Assembly: GCA_007117555.1 (NCBI GenBank)
Contig: SKGI01000081.1
Coordinates: forward strand, 1-12,021
DNA: 12,021 bases
Origin: Candidatus Izemoplasma sp.
Lineage (GTDB): Bacteria; Bacillota_I; Bacilli_A; Izemoplasmatales; Izemoplasmataceae
Direction of reading: 5' to 3'
This document shows positions 1 through 7,329 of this stretch, in pieces. Each line of letters opens with the position of its first letter. The stretch's first letter is position 1. Below the pieces are notes generated by a model. It saw nothing but the letters and a program-made list of their open reading frames with translations. It was not told where the DNA came from and searched no databases. The position numbers and the translations under genes were made by a program.

Positions 1-103
1 AGGTGGCGACTTCGGTTGATAAGCGCCCAAGCCGTTGACCTTTAGCGTCGATGACGAACCATTTACGTTCGACCGTTTGTGCGTTTGCCATGTATGTTTT
101 CAT
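1..103 (-). CDS. rplM: Ribosomal protein L13 (uL13), N-terminal part, runs off the window
   Basis: L13 is an early-assembling protein of the 50S subunit that binds 23S rRNA. Only the first 34 residues are present. They read [20 protein letters not shown] and continue with [14 protein letters not shown], the typical bacterial L13 start in which the conserved WFVIDA and GRLxTxVA segments open the fold. The ATG at 101-103 is chosen because AGGAGG (113-118) lies 9 nt upstream of it. A second in-frame ATG at 89-91 is too far from this site. The gene has its own promoter and structured leader (104-199) although it follows metG on the same strand. In Bacilli rplM normally follows truA and precedes rpsI, which would lie beyond the left edge. 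Confidence 0.96.
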   Translation of the reverse strand, partial: MKTYMANAQTVERKWFVIDAKGQRLGRLSTEVAT

Positions 104-164
104 AGCGGTTAGCCTCCTATTTATCTCATAGTGCGGGCTTTAAGGAGATTTTGAAAATGTACCG
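104..164 (-). promoter_or_regulatory. rplM leader with alternative pairings around the ribosome-binding site (candidate L13 autoregulatory leader)
   Basis: This is the predicted 5' untranslated region of rplM, about 60 nt. On the minus strand TCTCCT (148-143) can pair with the ribosome-binding site AGGAGG (118-113), hiding it. The overlapping ATCTC (149-145) can instead pair with GAGAT (127-123), which would free the site. AGCC just after TCTCCT can also pair with the GGCT that follows AGGAGG. Leaders of rplM that bind L13 are a known RNA family in Firmicutes. Assignment to that family is inferred from position and pairing only; I have not matched its consensus. Confidence 0.5.
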
Positions 165-170
165 TATTAC

Positions 171-199
171 ATCATAGCGTAGATGGGGGTAAAAGTCAA
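171..199 (-). promoter_or_regulatory. Promoter of rplM, sigma-A type
   Basis: On the minus strand TTGACT (199-194) is followed after exactly 17 nt by TATGAT (176-171), near-consensus -35 and -10 hexamers for the housekeeping sigma factor. The expected start of transcription is near position 164, about 60 nt before the rplM ATG. The promoter lies in the 118-bp gap after the metG stop codon. No convincing terminator is seen between metG and this promoter, so read-through from metG is likely to add to rplM expression. Confidence 0.8.
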
Positions 200-221
200 A
201 CTTTTTGTATGTTTTTTACGG

Positions 222-2159
222 TTATTTCACGATGTCTCCGGCCTTCAGTTTATGGGCGAATAGAACTTCAAGTGTTTCTTTGTTTGAACCAGCTAGCAAC
301 ATGCCTTCGCTGAGGACGCCACGCAGTTTGACTGGTTTAAGATTCGTCAAAACGAGAACTTGCTTACCAATCAAGTCTTCCGGCTGATAATGTTTCGCAA
401 TCCCCGAAACAATTTGTTTCGTTTGTCCTTGACCGATGTCGACTGTTGACACGAGCAGTTTATCCGCATCAGGATGGTGTTTACAGGTCAAAACTTTACC
501 GATGCGTAAATCGAGTTTGACAAAATCGTCAATCGTAACTTCTGCGACGGTACTTTCAGGTTGTGGCGCAGTTTCTTCCACCCCTTGACGGATGAGCTCT
601 TGTAAAGCTTTCACTTCTTCAGCGACATCCAATCTTGGGAATAAGGGCGTTGGTTTAGGAATCACTGTATAGTTTTTTTGGTTGCCAAATCCAAGACTAT
701 CCCATTCTTGTAAGCTTTCAGGAACGTTGAGTTGTTTAAATAAGTTCGCCGAAGCATGAATGAGCACGGGTTTCAATAAAATTCCGATTTGGCGGAGCGA
801 CTCCGCTAGATGATATAAAACATTCTCAAGTACAGGTTTTTGTGATGGGTCTTTAGCTAACACCCAAGGCATCGTCTCATCGATATATTTGTTTGTACGC
901 GAGATCAAGCGCCATATTTCTTGTAAGGCTTGGGACACTTTAAACGTGTTCATGAAAGACTTGGTGTTTTTGATAACCTCTTCCGTTAACGTGTTTAAAG
1001 ACGCATCAAACTCTGTTTGGACAGTTTCATCAATTCGGATTGAACCCGAAAAATACTTATTGATCATCGAGATGGTCCGATTGAGTAAATTGCCGAAATC
1101 GTTGGCTAAATCAAAGTTAATTCGTTCTACAAACGCTTCGGGTGTGAAGACGCCATCGCCGCCATAAGGTAACTCGCGTAACAAGAAATACCGCAATTCG
1201 TCTAATCCGTAACGTTTGAGAATGATATCAGGATAAATGACTTGGCCTTTTGATTTACTCATTTTGCCATCGCGCATCATGTAAAAACCATGGGCATGAA
1301 GTTTAAAGTTCACCGGAACTCCTAGTGCCATAAGCATGATGGGCCAGTAAATCGCATGAAACCGTAAAATATCCTTACCGACAACATGGACGACTTCAGT
1401 CCCTTGCCAGTATTGTTGATACAACTGGTCATTGTCCGTGCCGTAACCTAAGGCACTAATATAGTTAGACAACGCATCAATCCATACATACACCACATGT
1501 TTGGGATTTGAAACGACTTTAATGCCCCAGTCAAATGTCGTCCTTGAAACACTGAGATCATTCAAGCCTTGCTTAATAAAGGCAACCACTTCATTTTTAC
1601 GGGTTTCTGGGGTGATGAAGTCGGGGTGATCTTCTATAAACTGCAATAGTTTTTTCTGATATTTGGACAACTTGAAAAAATAACTTTCTTCTTCAAGTTG
1701 GCTTGTTTCTCGCCCACAATCAGGACACGTGTGATGTTCACCTAGCTGTGTTTCGGTATAAAAGGATTCACACGGCATACAGTAGTAGCCTTTGTAGGTG
1801 CCGAGGTATATGTCACCTTGATCAAGTAATTGTTCAAAAATTTTCTGCACGACGGTTTTATGTCGCTTCTCTGTAGTTCGGATGAAATCATCATAGGAAA
1901 TTTCGAGCGTGTCCCAAAGGGCTTGGGTCTGTTCTGCCATTTCCTTAACATGGTCAAGCGGTGCGATGCCCCGCTCTGCAGCAACCGTTTCGATTTTCTT
2001 CCCATGTTCATCCATACCGGTCAAGTAGTAAGCATCAAAACCGCGCAACGCTTTGTATCGTTTCAAAGTATCGCACAGAACTGTGGTATACGTGTTGCCG
2101 ATGTGGAGTTTCCCGCTTGGGTAATAAATAGGGGTTGTAATATAGTACGTTTTGGACAT
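222..2159 (-). CDS. metG: Methionyl-tRNA synthetase with C-terminal tRNA-binding domain
   Basis: Charges tRNA-Met, including the initiator, with methionine in the cytoplasm using ATP. The 645-residue protein has the class I synthetase signature (HIGN, residues 19-22), a zinc knuckle with Cys127, Cys130, Cys145 and Cys148 (the four-cysteine type), KMSKS at 299-303, an anticodon-binding helical region around 350-480, and a C-terminal EMAPII/Trbp111-like OB-fold from about 540 to 645 (FVKLDLRIGKV...GGxL-type tail) as in Bacillus MetG. The ATG at 2157-2159 is preferred over the in-frame GTG at 2166-2168, because AAGGAAG lies 9-10 nt before the ATG but touches the GTG. It starts 5 nt after the rsmI stop, so it is the last gene of the tmk-metG operon. 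The second His of HIGH is Asn; substitutions here also occur in other MetRS (I recall HIGS in streptococci), so activity is expected. Confidence 0.97.
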   Translation of the reverse strand: MSKTYYITTPIYYPSGKLHIGNTYTTVLCDTLKRYKALRGFDAYYLTGMDEHGKKIETVAAERGIAPLDHVKEMAEQTQALWDTLEISYDDFIRTTEKRHKTVVQKIFEQLLDQGDIYLGTYKGYYCMPCESFYTETQLGEHHTCPDCGRETSQLEEESYFFKLSKYQKKLLQFIEDHPDFITPETRKNEVVAFIKQGLNDLSVSRTTFDWGIKVVSNPKHVVYVWIDALSNYISALGYGTDNDQLYQQYWQGTEVVHVVGKDILRFHAIYWPIMLMALGVPVNFKLHAHGFYMMRDGKMSKSKGQVIYPDIILKRYGLDELRYFLLRELPYGGDGVFTPEAFVERINFDLANDFGNLLNRTISMINKYFSGSIRIDETVQTEFDASLNTLTEEVIKNTKSFMNTFKVSQALQEIWRLISRTNKYIDETMPWVLAKDPSQKPVLENVLYHLAESLRQIGILLKPVLIHASANLFKQLNVPESLQEWDSLGFGNQKNYTVIPKPTPLFPRLDVAEEVKALQELIRQGVEETAPQPESTVAEVTIDDFVKLDLRIGKVLTCKHHPDADKLLVSTVDIGQGQTKQIVSGIAKHYQPEDLIGKQVLVLTNLKPVKLRGVLSEGMLLAGSNKETLEVLFAHKLKAGDIVK

Positions 2160-2164
2160 GGCTG

Positions 2165-3028
2165 TCACTTCCTTTGATTGCGCTCTTTTTTGGTGTGTTG
2201 AAACGCCATATAGACGTCGTTTTTCTTCAATTTTCGTGCTTTGGCTGCTTTTTTAATGGCTTCCATCTCTGTGTAACCATCGGCCATTAAAAGTTCAACA
2301 TGTTCTACCGCGTCGTCGCTGCTGAGTGGCGTTTCGTGAGCACCTTCTACAAGCACAACCATCTCACCTTTAAGGGCAGGGAGTGTTAAGGTTGGCTCGA
2401 GTGTAAACCGCAAATAGGATTCAAATCGTTTGGTCAGTTCGCGGGCGATGACACATCGACGCGGACCAAAACTTGCACTCAAGTCAGCGATTGTTGCATT
2501 GATTCGATGGGGTGCTTCATAAAGCACCAATGTGTAAGGCAATGTTTTTAAGGTTTGTAAAACTTTTTTTCTTCCGGCCGCCTTAGCCGGTAAGAACCCA
2601 TAAAATAAATACGGTTCAGCTGGGAGTCCAGAAGCAGGTAAAGCCGTGAGTGCCGCTGAAGGGCCTGGGATGGTGATTACTGGGTAATTAGATGCGATTA
2701 CCGCTTCAACAAGACGTGCACCTGGGTCACTGATAAGTGGTGTGCCTGCATCGCTAATTAAAGCGACTGATTCCCCTTGATTGAGGCGTTTTATGACCGT
2801 ATCGATTCGCTCAGCCTCATTGTGTTGATGGATGCTGATCATCGGCGTTTGAATGGCATAATGGTCGAGAAGCACTTTGCTTTGGCGCGTATCTTCGGCA
2901 AAAATGACTGCCACATCTTGCAATGTCTCTACAGCGCGCACCGTGAAATCATTAAGATTGCCAATCGGTGTCGCAACGAGAAATAAACTGGCTTGTTCAG
3001 CGCTAAAACTATCTTGAATATGCATCAT
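2165..3028 (-). CDS. rsmI: 16S rRNA (cytidine1402-2'-O)-methyltransferase RsmI
   Basis: Methylates the 2'-hydroxyl of C1402 in the decoding centre of 16S rRNA with S-adenosylmethionine. The 287-residue protein has the family marks in order: ATPIGNL at 19-25, AEDTRQ at 44-49, SDAGTPLISDPG at 92-103, GPSA at 122-125 and FYGFLP at 142-147, followed by the C-terminal helical domain (about 240-287). Length matches the usual 280-295. The start is the first of two adjacent ATGs (3026-3028), 1 nt after the trmN6 stop; GGAAG inside the end of trmN6 is 8 nt upstream. The reading frame is open further upstream (an ATG at 3041-3043 and beyond), but that would overlap trmN6 and add residues not found in the family. 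Bacillus YabC sits in the same place, downstream of yabB. Confidence 0.95.
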   Translation of the reverse strand: MMHIQDSFSAEQASLFLVATPIGNLNDFTVRAVETLQDVAVIFAEDTRQSKVLLDHYAIQTPMISIHQHNEAERIDTVIKRLNQGESVALISDAGTPLISDPGARLVEAVIASNYPVITIPGPSAALTALPASGLPAEPYLFYGFLPAKAAGRKKVLQTLKTLPYTLVLYEAPHRINATIADLSASFGPRRCVIARELTKRFESYLRFTLEPTLTLPALKGEMVVLVEGAHETPLSSDDAVEHVELLMADGYTEMEAIKKAAKARKLKKNDVYMAFQHTKKERNQRK

Positions 3029-3029
3029 A

Positions 3030-3776
3030 TCACGTTCTTCCATAGTGGAATATCCGCATGATTTCTTGACTGTAAGCTGTCCCTTCATGGACAATCAAGG
3101 GCGGGTGAACTTTAACACCTGGCCTGCCGCCTAATATGGCTTCAAGTAAAACCATATTGGCCGGTTCACCGATGCGTGGATGGACATAACGAAGCCGCTT
3201 AACTTGAAGACGGTGTGCATGGAGGATTTCTGTCAGTTCAAACAAGCGTTCAGCCCGGTGAACCATAAACAGTTTCCCCTTCGTTTTCAAGAGCACTTGG
3301 GCAACTTTCGCAATATGAGGCAAATCGATTGCCACTTCGTGACGTGCTATCGTCTTGTAAGGACTTGCATTGATTTTGGCATCTAAAGTCACCTTAAAAA
3401 AAGGTGGATTACATGTAATTAAATCAACGGAAGACGTTTTAAAGTGCTTCGGCAGCTGTTTGATATCTTCACAAACAATCTTGATTTGATTTTCTAGGTG
3501 GTTAAGAAGAACACTGCGTTTTGCGATGTCCGCAACCGCTTCTTGGAGTTCAATGCCGACGATTTGCGCTTGAGTCTTGAGTGAAAGAAACAGTGGAATC
3601 GGTGCAAACCCTGTCCCCAAGTCAACAATAAGGCGCGTACTTGGTGTACACACCGCAAAATCAGCAAGTAACGTAGAATCGAGTGAAAAATTAAACATAT
3701 CCGGTCGTTGGATTATTTTTAAGCCATCATAGCCGAGCAAGTCATTGATGACTTCATCGGGATGCTTTGTTTTCAT
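3030..3776 (-). CDS. trmN6: tRNA1(Val) adenine-37 N6-methyltransferase (YabB/TrmN6 family)
   Basis: A class I SAM-dependent methyltransferase, 248 residues. It begins with the family-typical GLKIIQRPDMFNFSLDSTLL stretch (18-37), followed by the SAM-binding VDLGTGFAPIPLFLS (51-65), the acidic IGIE-type strand (VGIELQE, 73-79) and the catalytic NPPF motif (123-126) of N6-adenine methyltransferases. A conserved RHE comes near 145 and GGRPG near 216. It matches B. subtilis YabB along its length. The Escherichia coli relative modifies A37 of tRNA1(Val); the exact target here is inferred. The ATG overlaps the ricT stop as ATGA and there is no clear ribosome-binding site, so translation is probably coupled to ricT. 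The GIY-YIG gene yazA that follows yabB in Bacillus is missing; rsmI follows directly. Confidence 0.92.
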   Translation of the reverse strand: MKTKHPDEVINDLLGYDGLKIIQRPDMFNFSLDSTLLADFAVCTPSTRLIVDLGTGFAPIPLFLSLKTQAQIVGIELQEAVADIAKRSVLLNHLENQIKIVCEDIKQLPKHFKTSSVDLITCNPPFFKVTLDAKINASPYKTIARHEVAIDLPHIAKVAQVLLKTKGKLFMVHRAERLFELTEILHAHRLQVKRLRYVHPRIGEPANMVLLEAILGGRPGVKVHPPLIVHEGTAYSQEIMRIFHYGRT

Positions 3777-4615
3777 GAGGGATGATGATTGGATTTGGAT
3801 TTATCAAACGTCTCAATTTCAAGTAAGTCATCGACTTTAAACTGTCGAATGAGACCTTCTTTTTCAAGCAAGACCTTTACACTGAGATTCACGATATTTG
3901 CGGAGAGCACTTTACCATAACCATCCACTGTTTTAACGCGTGAATTGTCTTTAGGAATCCGCGCTCGGTTCTCACTATATAAGTCATCCTCATAACGTAT
4001 GCAACATAACAACTTTCCACATAAGCCTGAAATATTAGCCGGATTCAATGATAAGTTTTGATTTTTGGCCATTTTGATTGAGACCGCATCAAACTCACCA
4101 AGAAAGGTGTTACAACATAATAAGTAGCCACAGGGGCCAATACCACCAAGAAACTTTGCCCCATCACGCGCGCCGACTTGACGCAGTTCGATTCTGACAC
4201 GGAAAGCGTTGGCGAGATCTTTAACTAATTCTCGAAAATCAATCCGTCCTTCGGCGGTAAAATATATGATTAATTTTGAGCGATCTAACGTATACTCCGC
4301 CTCAAGTAGTTTCATATCAAGTTTATTTTTGCGAACGAGCTCAAAGGTTGTTTTCATCACTTCAGGAATATCTTTTTGATTCGCCGCCTCACGCTCGAGA
4401 TCATTTTGGCTTGCTGGTCGAATAACCGGTTTAAGCGCTGCGATGACATCTTTTTCATCGATGCTCTTTTCGGCTTCGATCACTTCACCGAGTTCGACAC
4501 CGCGAACGGTCTCAACCACGGCAAAATCACCGACATTGAGTGTAAAGTCGAGTGGATCAAAATAATATTTTTTACCCGCTGATTTAAAGCGGATGCCTAC
4601 CACTTGTTTCTTCAA
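3773..4615 (-). CDS. ricT: RicT (YaaT), PSP1-domain Fe-S protein of the Y-complex
   Basis: In B. subtilis RicT forms the Y-complex with RicA and RicF. That complex carries [4Fe-4S] clusters, acts with RNase Y in mRNA maturation and affects competence, biofilm formation and sporulation. This 280-residue protein has the PSP1 core with VETVRGVELGEV (34-45), DFRELVKDLA (126-135), IELRQVGARDGAKFLGGIGP (142-161), then CGYLLCC (162-168) and CGKLLCC (199-205), supplying the conserved cluster-binding cysteines. The start is TTG (4613-4615), with AAGGA 6-7 nt upstream; no in-frame ATG exists nearby. The gene begins 32 nt inside the end of holB and ends in an ATGA overlap with trmN6. ricA and ricF are not in this window and are elsewhere or absent. 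Confidence 0.93.
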   Translation of the reverse strand: MKKQVVGIRFKSAGKKYYFDPLDFTLNVGDFAVVETVRGVELGEVIEAEKSIDEKDVIAALKPVIRPASQNDLEREAANQKDIPEVMKTTFELVRKNKLDMKLLEAEYTLDRSKLIIYFTAEGRIDFRELVKDLANAFRVRIELRQVGARDGAKFLGGIGPCGYLLCCNTFLGEFDAVSIKMAKNQNLSLNPANISGLCGKLLCCIRYEDDLYSENRARIPKDNSRVKTVDGYGKVLSANIVNLSVKVLLEKEGLIRQFKVDDLLEIETFDKSKSNHHPS

Positions 4616-5597
4616 GGTCCATCCTTCTTTCCAGCGCCAGCAATAAATTGTCGAATGCTAGCCGTTCATTGATGTAGTGTTTCAGTTTTGCTCTAAGTTC
4701 AAGCATCATGTCCAACTCTTCAAGCAACATCGCTTCCGTCTTCATAGTGATTATTTGTGCTTGCGTTTCACTGTCTTCGACAAAGACACATTGGCCATAA
4801 TGCCTCATTTTACCATAAATTAAGTCTTTTTGGTAGCGAATCATAAGGTCAAGCAAGCGTTCATAATCGCTAGACCCTTCAATGGCCGTATCATGGATAC
4901 GGTGAAACGTTGTGACTAAAGATTTGCCCTTTATTAAGGCTGCATGTAATTGGTCAAGCACATCAAGCTGTCCTAGTAAATTAGGCTCATTAAGCAGTGC
5001 TTCGGCGTGGGCAATCGTATGCGTCATGGCTGCCGCAAGCCGGGCTTGTTCGGCTGGGTATCCTGCCTCAAGCAAGTTTTTTTCAATCTGATTACGTGAC
5101 ATCGTAGTAAAACGAAGAATTTGACTTCTTGATTGTAATGTCTCAAGCAGCGCCCCTGCATCCCGAGTCAGTAAAACCCCATATAGGTTAGGGTGCGGTT
5201 CCTCAAGAAATTTGAGCAACGCATTCGATGCGTACGCATTCATGGTGTGCGCCTCATCGATGATGTATATTTTAGCCCCGTTTTCTAGCGCTGTTTTATT
5301 GAAATCTTCCTGTAAAAGTCGGATATCTTCTTTGACGATTTGTCGTTTGCCCGGTCGAATGACATGCACATTAGGATGGGTGTTGTTCATAATACGACGA
5401 CAGTTGTTGCAGACGCCGCAAGGGCGCGCGGCTTCATCAAGACATAAAAGACGTGCCGCAAGATAAAGCGCTGCTTCATACGTGCCTGTTCCGGGGTCGC
5501 CCTCAAAAATATAAGCATGCGAAAGACGCCCTTTAAGATGGCTATTTTTTAACATCTTCACCACAGCGGGTTGAATGTCCGCAAGCGTTTCAAACAT
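4584..5597 (-). CDS. holB: DNA polymerase III clamp-loader delta' subunit
   Basis: Subunit of the clamp loader that opens the beta ring onto primed DNA. The 337-residue protein opens with RLSHAYIFEGDPGTGTY (24-40), the delta' P-loop region, has a four-cysteine zinc module (Cys52, Cys60, Cys63, Cys66), IIDEAHTMN (112-120), SNALLKFLEEPHP (124-136) and a C-terminal helical collar domain. The P-loop lysine is replaced by Thr39, and the SRC motif reads SRS (156-158). The delta' of E. coli is also ATP-inactive, so the protein is probably structural. The start is ATG 5595-5597 with AAAGGAGTG ideally placed. It follows tmk by 12 bp, without the yaaQ and yaaR genes that lie between them in Bacillus, and overlaps ricT by 32 nt. 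Confidence 0.93.
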   Translation of the reverse strand: MFETLADIQPAVVKMLKNSHLKGRLSHAYIFEGDPGTGTYEAALYLAARLLCLDEAARPCGVCNNCRRIMNNTHPNVHVIRPGKRQIVKEDIRLLQEDFNKTALENGAKIYIIDEAHTMNAYASNALLKFLEEPHPNLYGVLLTRDAGALLETLQSRSQILRFTTMSRNQIEKNLLEAGYPAEQARLAAAMTHTIAHAEALLNEPNLLGQLDVLDQLHAALIKGKSLVTTFHRIHDTAIEGSSDYERLLDLMIRYQKDLIYGKMRHYGQCVFVEDSETQAQIITMKTEAMLLEELDMMLELRAKLKHYINERLAFDNLLLALERRMDLEETSGRHPL

Positions 5598-5609
5598 GCA
5601 ATCACTCCT

Positions 5610-6230
5610 TTAGAGAATCGCTTGAATCAAAGATAAAGCTGCTTCAGTAACCTTTTCAAGCGACTGGGTTCCATCGACTTGTTTGATGCGTGTTGGATAG
5701 GTTGCCATGATTTCTTGATATCCACGATACACTTTCTCATGAAAACGCGCGCTTTCAACGTCAAGTCGGTCGATGTCACGACCGTTATCAAAGACACGTT
5801 TCAAACCGATAGAAGGGGGGACGTCGATAAAGACGGTTAAATCGGGCAAACGATCGTGAATCGCAAACTGATTGATGGCGTATACTTTATGAATGCCTAG
5901 ATCCCGACCGACGCCTTGATATGCTAAACTGCTATCTACAAAACGATCGCACAACACAATGCGACCTGCTTTTAAGGCTGGCAATACTTTTTCAACCATG
6001 TGTTGCCGGCGCGATGCCGCAAAAAGAAGCGCCTCCGTGCGCGCATCCATTTCTGTGTTGTCTACATCAAGTAACACCTTGCGAATCTGCTCGGCAATTT
6101 TAATGCCGCCAGGCTCACGTGTTGTCGTAATCTCATGACCTTGCGCAGCCAATGTTGCTGCGACAGCTTTCATGACTGAAGTTTTCCCCGAACCTTCAGG
6201 TCCTTCAAAGGTGATAAAGCGTCCGCCCAT
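5610..6230 (-). CDS. tmk: Thymidylate kinase
   Basis: Phosphorylates dTMP to dTDP with ATP, a required step in dTTP supply. The 206-residue protein is normal length. It has the Walker A motif GPEGSGKT (10-17), the dTMP-binding REPGG (38-42), LLFAASRRQH (68-77) and the DRF(V)DS motif (95-100) continuing SLAYQGVGRD, with GRDIDRLD near 150 in the lid region. The start is ATG 6228-6230; the ribosome-binding site is weak (GGACGTG about 9 nt upstream). It is first in the tmk-holB-ricT-trmN6-rsmI-metG run and is separated from truA by 103 bp, which contains a candidate promoter. Confidence 0.96.
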   Translation of the reverse strand: MGGRFITFEGPEGSGKTSVMKAVAATLAAQGHEITTTREPGGIKIAEQIRKVLLDVDNTEMDARTEALLFAASRRQHMVEKVLPALKAGRIVLCDRFVDSSLAYQGVGRDLGIHKVYAINQFAIHDRLPDLTVFIDVPPSIGLKRVFDNGRDIDRLDVESARFHEKVYRGYQEIMATYPTRIKQVDGTQSLEKVTEAALSLIQAIL

Positions 6231-6260
6231 CGTTTCACGTCCAATCTTGATGATAGTTTA

Positions 6261-6292
6261 ATTATCGCATAGGTATTGATAAAAATAAACAA
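6261..6292 (-). promoter_or_regulatory. Possible promoter of the tmk operon
   Basis: Within the 103-bp gap between truA and tmk, the minus strand carries TGC-GATAAT (6269-6261), an extended -10 form. TTGTTT (6292-6287) is upstream but 20 nt from the hexamer, longer than the preferred 16-18. If used, transcription would begin near 6254, giving a leader of about 24 nt. No clear terminator follows truA, so tmk may also be read from the ecf-truA transcript. Confidence 0.35.
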
Positions 6293-6333
6293 GGGATTCC
6301 TACGTGCATACAGCCCTCGATCATGGTTGCTTT

Positions 6334-7329
6334 TCAATATTCAATATCGTAAAGATATAAGCCTTTTGCCGGTGCCATGTAAGCGTGATGTTGTCGGGTA
6401 GGCTCAGAGAGCATAGACTTGACTGTTTGTGTACCGTGGTCGAGATCATATAAGCTATGCCCGACCATCATCCGAACCATGTGACGTAAAAATCCATCCC
6501 CAACCCATTCAATAATTGTCTCGTCTCCCAACTTAAAAGCATGGGCATTGTAAAGTGTTCTAATCGTATTGTCTTTATCATTTCGCACCGTAAAAGCGCC
6601 AAAATCATGACAACCAACTAACATCTTAAGATGCGCATTCAAGCGATCTAAATCCATAGGTTCATGAAAAAGTGCTTGATGTGAAAGGAAAGGGTTTTTT
6701 GTGTGGATGAGTCGGTAGTGATACGTTTTTTTTCGGGCATCATAACGGCTATGAAATAGTTGCGGTACGTACTCAGACTCATAAACATGAATATCATCTG
6801 GAAGGATTCGATCAAGCAGTTCAGCTAAGCGGTCTAATTGTGATGGTAAATCGACATGAAAGATTTGCTTTTTCGCATGAACACCTGCATCAGTTCGCGA
6901 AGCGGCATGGAGCGCTAATGGCTGCTTAAATAGTTTAAGTAGCGCCGCTTCAATAACGTTTTGGATAGCAAGACCATGGGGTTGGCGCTGAAAACCTTGA
7001 TATCTTGAACCATCATAAGCCACTGTAAAGCGCGTTCGATGTATTGCTAGGTTTTTTGCGACAATAACAACTAAACCAATGGCTGCCTCAATGGTCACCA
7101 CTTTGACGAGAATCGGTTGATTTCCAAGGTTCATTTCAATGATGTCGTACGATAAGTAATGTTCGTGCTTAACCATTGTGACCGAATGTATGGATAGCTT
7201 ATCAATAAATGCATCCATGCCATAAATAAGTCCTTCTTCAAACCAGCTTAAAGCACTTTGTTCGGTAAGAAAGTTCGCCATACTCAACCAGTCTTTTGAC
7301 TGCCATGCCTTGATAAACTGCGTTACCAT
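6334..7329 (-). CDS. truA: tRNA pseudouridine(38-40) synthase TruA with an N-terminal NTF2-like extension
   Basis: Isomerises U38, U39 and U40 in the anticodon arm of tRNAs to pseudouridine. The TruA part begins near residue 98 (TRFTVAYDGSRYQGFQRQP). It has the catalytic motif SRTDAGVHA (144-152, Asp147), RKKTYHYR (199-206) and the late GDGFLRHMVRMMVG (277-290). The protein is 331 residues against about 245-265 normally. The extra 95 or so residues begin TQFIKAWQSKDWLSMANFLT, contain GMDAFIDKL (37-45) and end in hydrophobic strands, a pattern resembling the NTF2/SnoaL-like fold. No ATG, GTG or TTG lies at the domain junction (nearest GTGs about 20 codons upstream, no ribosome-binding site). 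The ATG at 7327-7329 has AAGG 8 nt upstream and overlaps the ecfT end by 7 nt. The fusion therefore looks real. Confidence 0.93.
   Translation of the reverse strand: MVTQFIKAWQSKDWLSMANFLTEQSALSWFEEGLIYGMDAFIDKLSIHSVTMVKHEHYLSYDIIEMNLGNQPILVKVVTIEAAIGLVVIVAKNLAIHRTRFTVAYDGSRYQGFQRQPHGLAIQNVIEAALLKLFKQPLALHAASRTDAGVHAKKQIFHVDLPSQLDRLAELLDRILPDDIHVYESEYVPQLFHSRYDARKKTYHYRLIHTKNPFLSHQALFHEPMDLDRLNAHLKMLVGCHDFGAFTVRNDKDNTIRTLYNAHAFKLGDETIIEWVGDGFLRHMVRMMVGHSLYDLDHGTQTVKSMLSEPTRQHHAYMAPAKGLYLYDIEY

Noticed and set aside
194..212. AAAAGT-TTG-ACTTTT inverted repeat after metG as a terminator
   Set aside because: The stem is almost all A-T, only 6 bp, and is followed by ACCCCC rather than a T-run. 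It coincides with the -35 of the rplM promoter.
889..1167. Plus-strand open frames across metG, holB, ecfA1, rpoA and others
   Set aside because: They are antisense to conserved genes, show no ribosome-binding sites or recognisable protein features, and reflect codon bias of the real genes.
2166..2168. GTG as the start of metG
   Set aside because: It abuts the ribosome-binding site and adds residues MTA not seen in the family; the ATG at 2157-2159 has correct spacing.
3029..3094. Longer N-terminus for rsmI beginning at 3094
   Set aside because: It would overlap trmN6 by over 60 nt, and the added residues are not part of the family; a well-spaced ribosome-binding site supports 3028.
6301..6333. 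Possible terminator after truA
   Set aside because: Only short imperfect complementarity (GGG...CCC) and no T-run directly after it; not strong enough to list.
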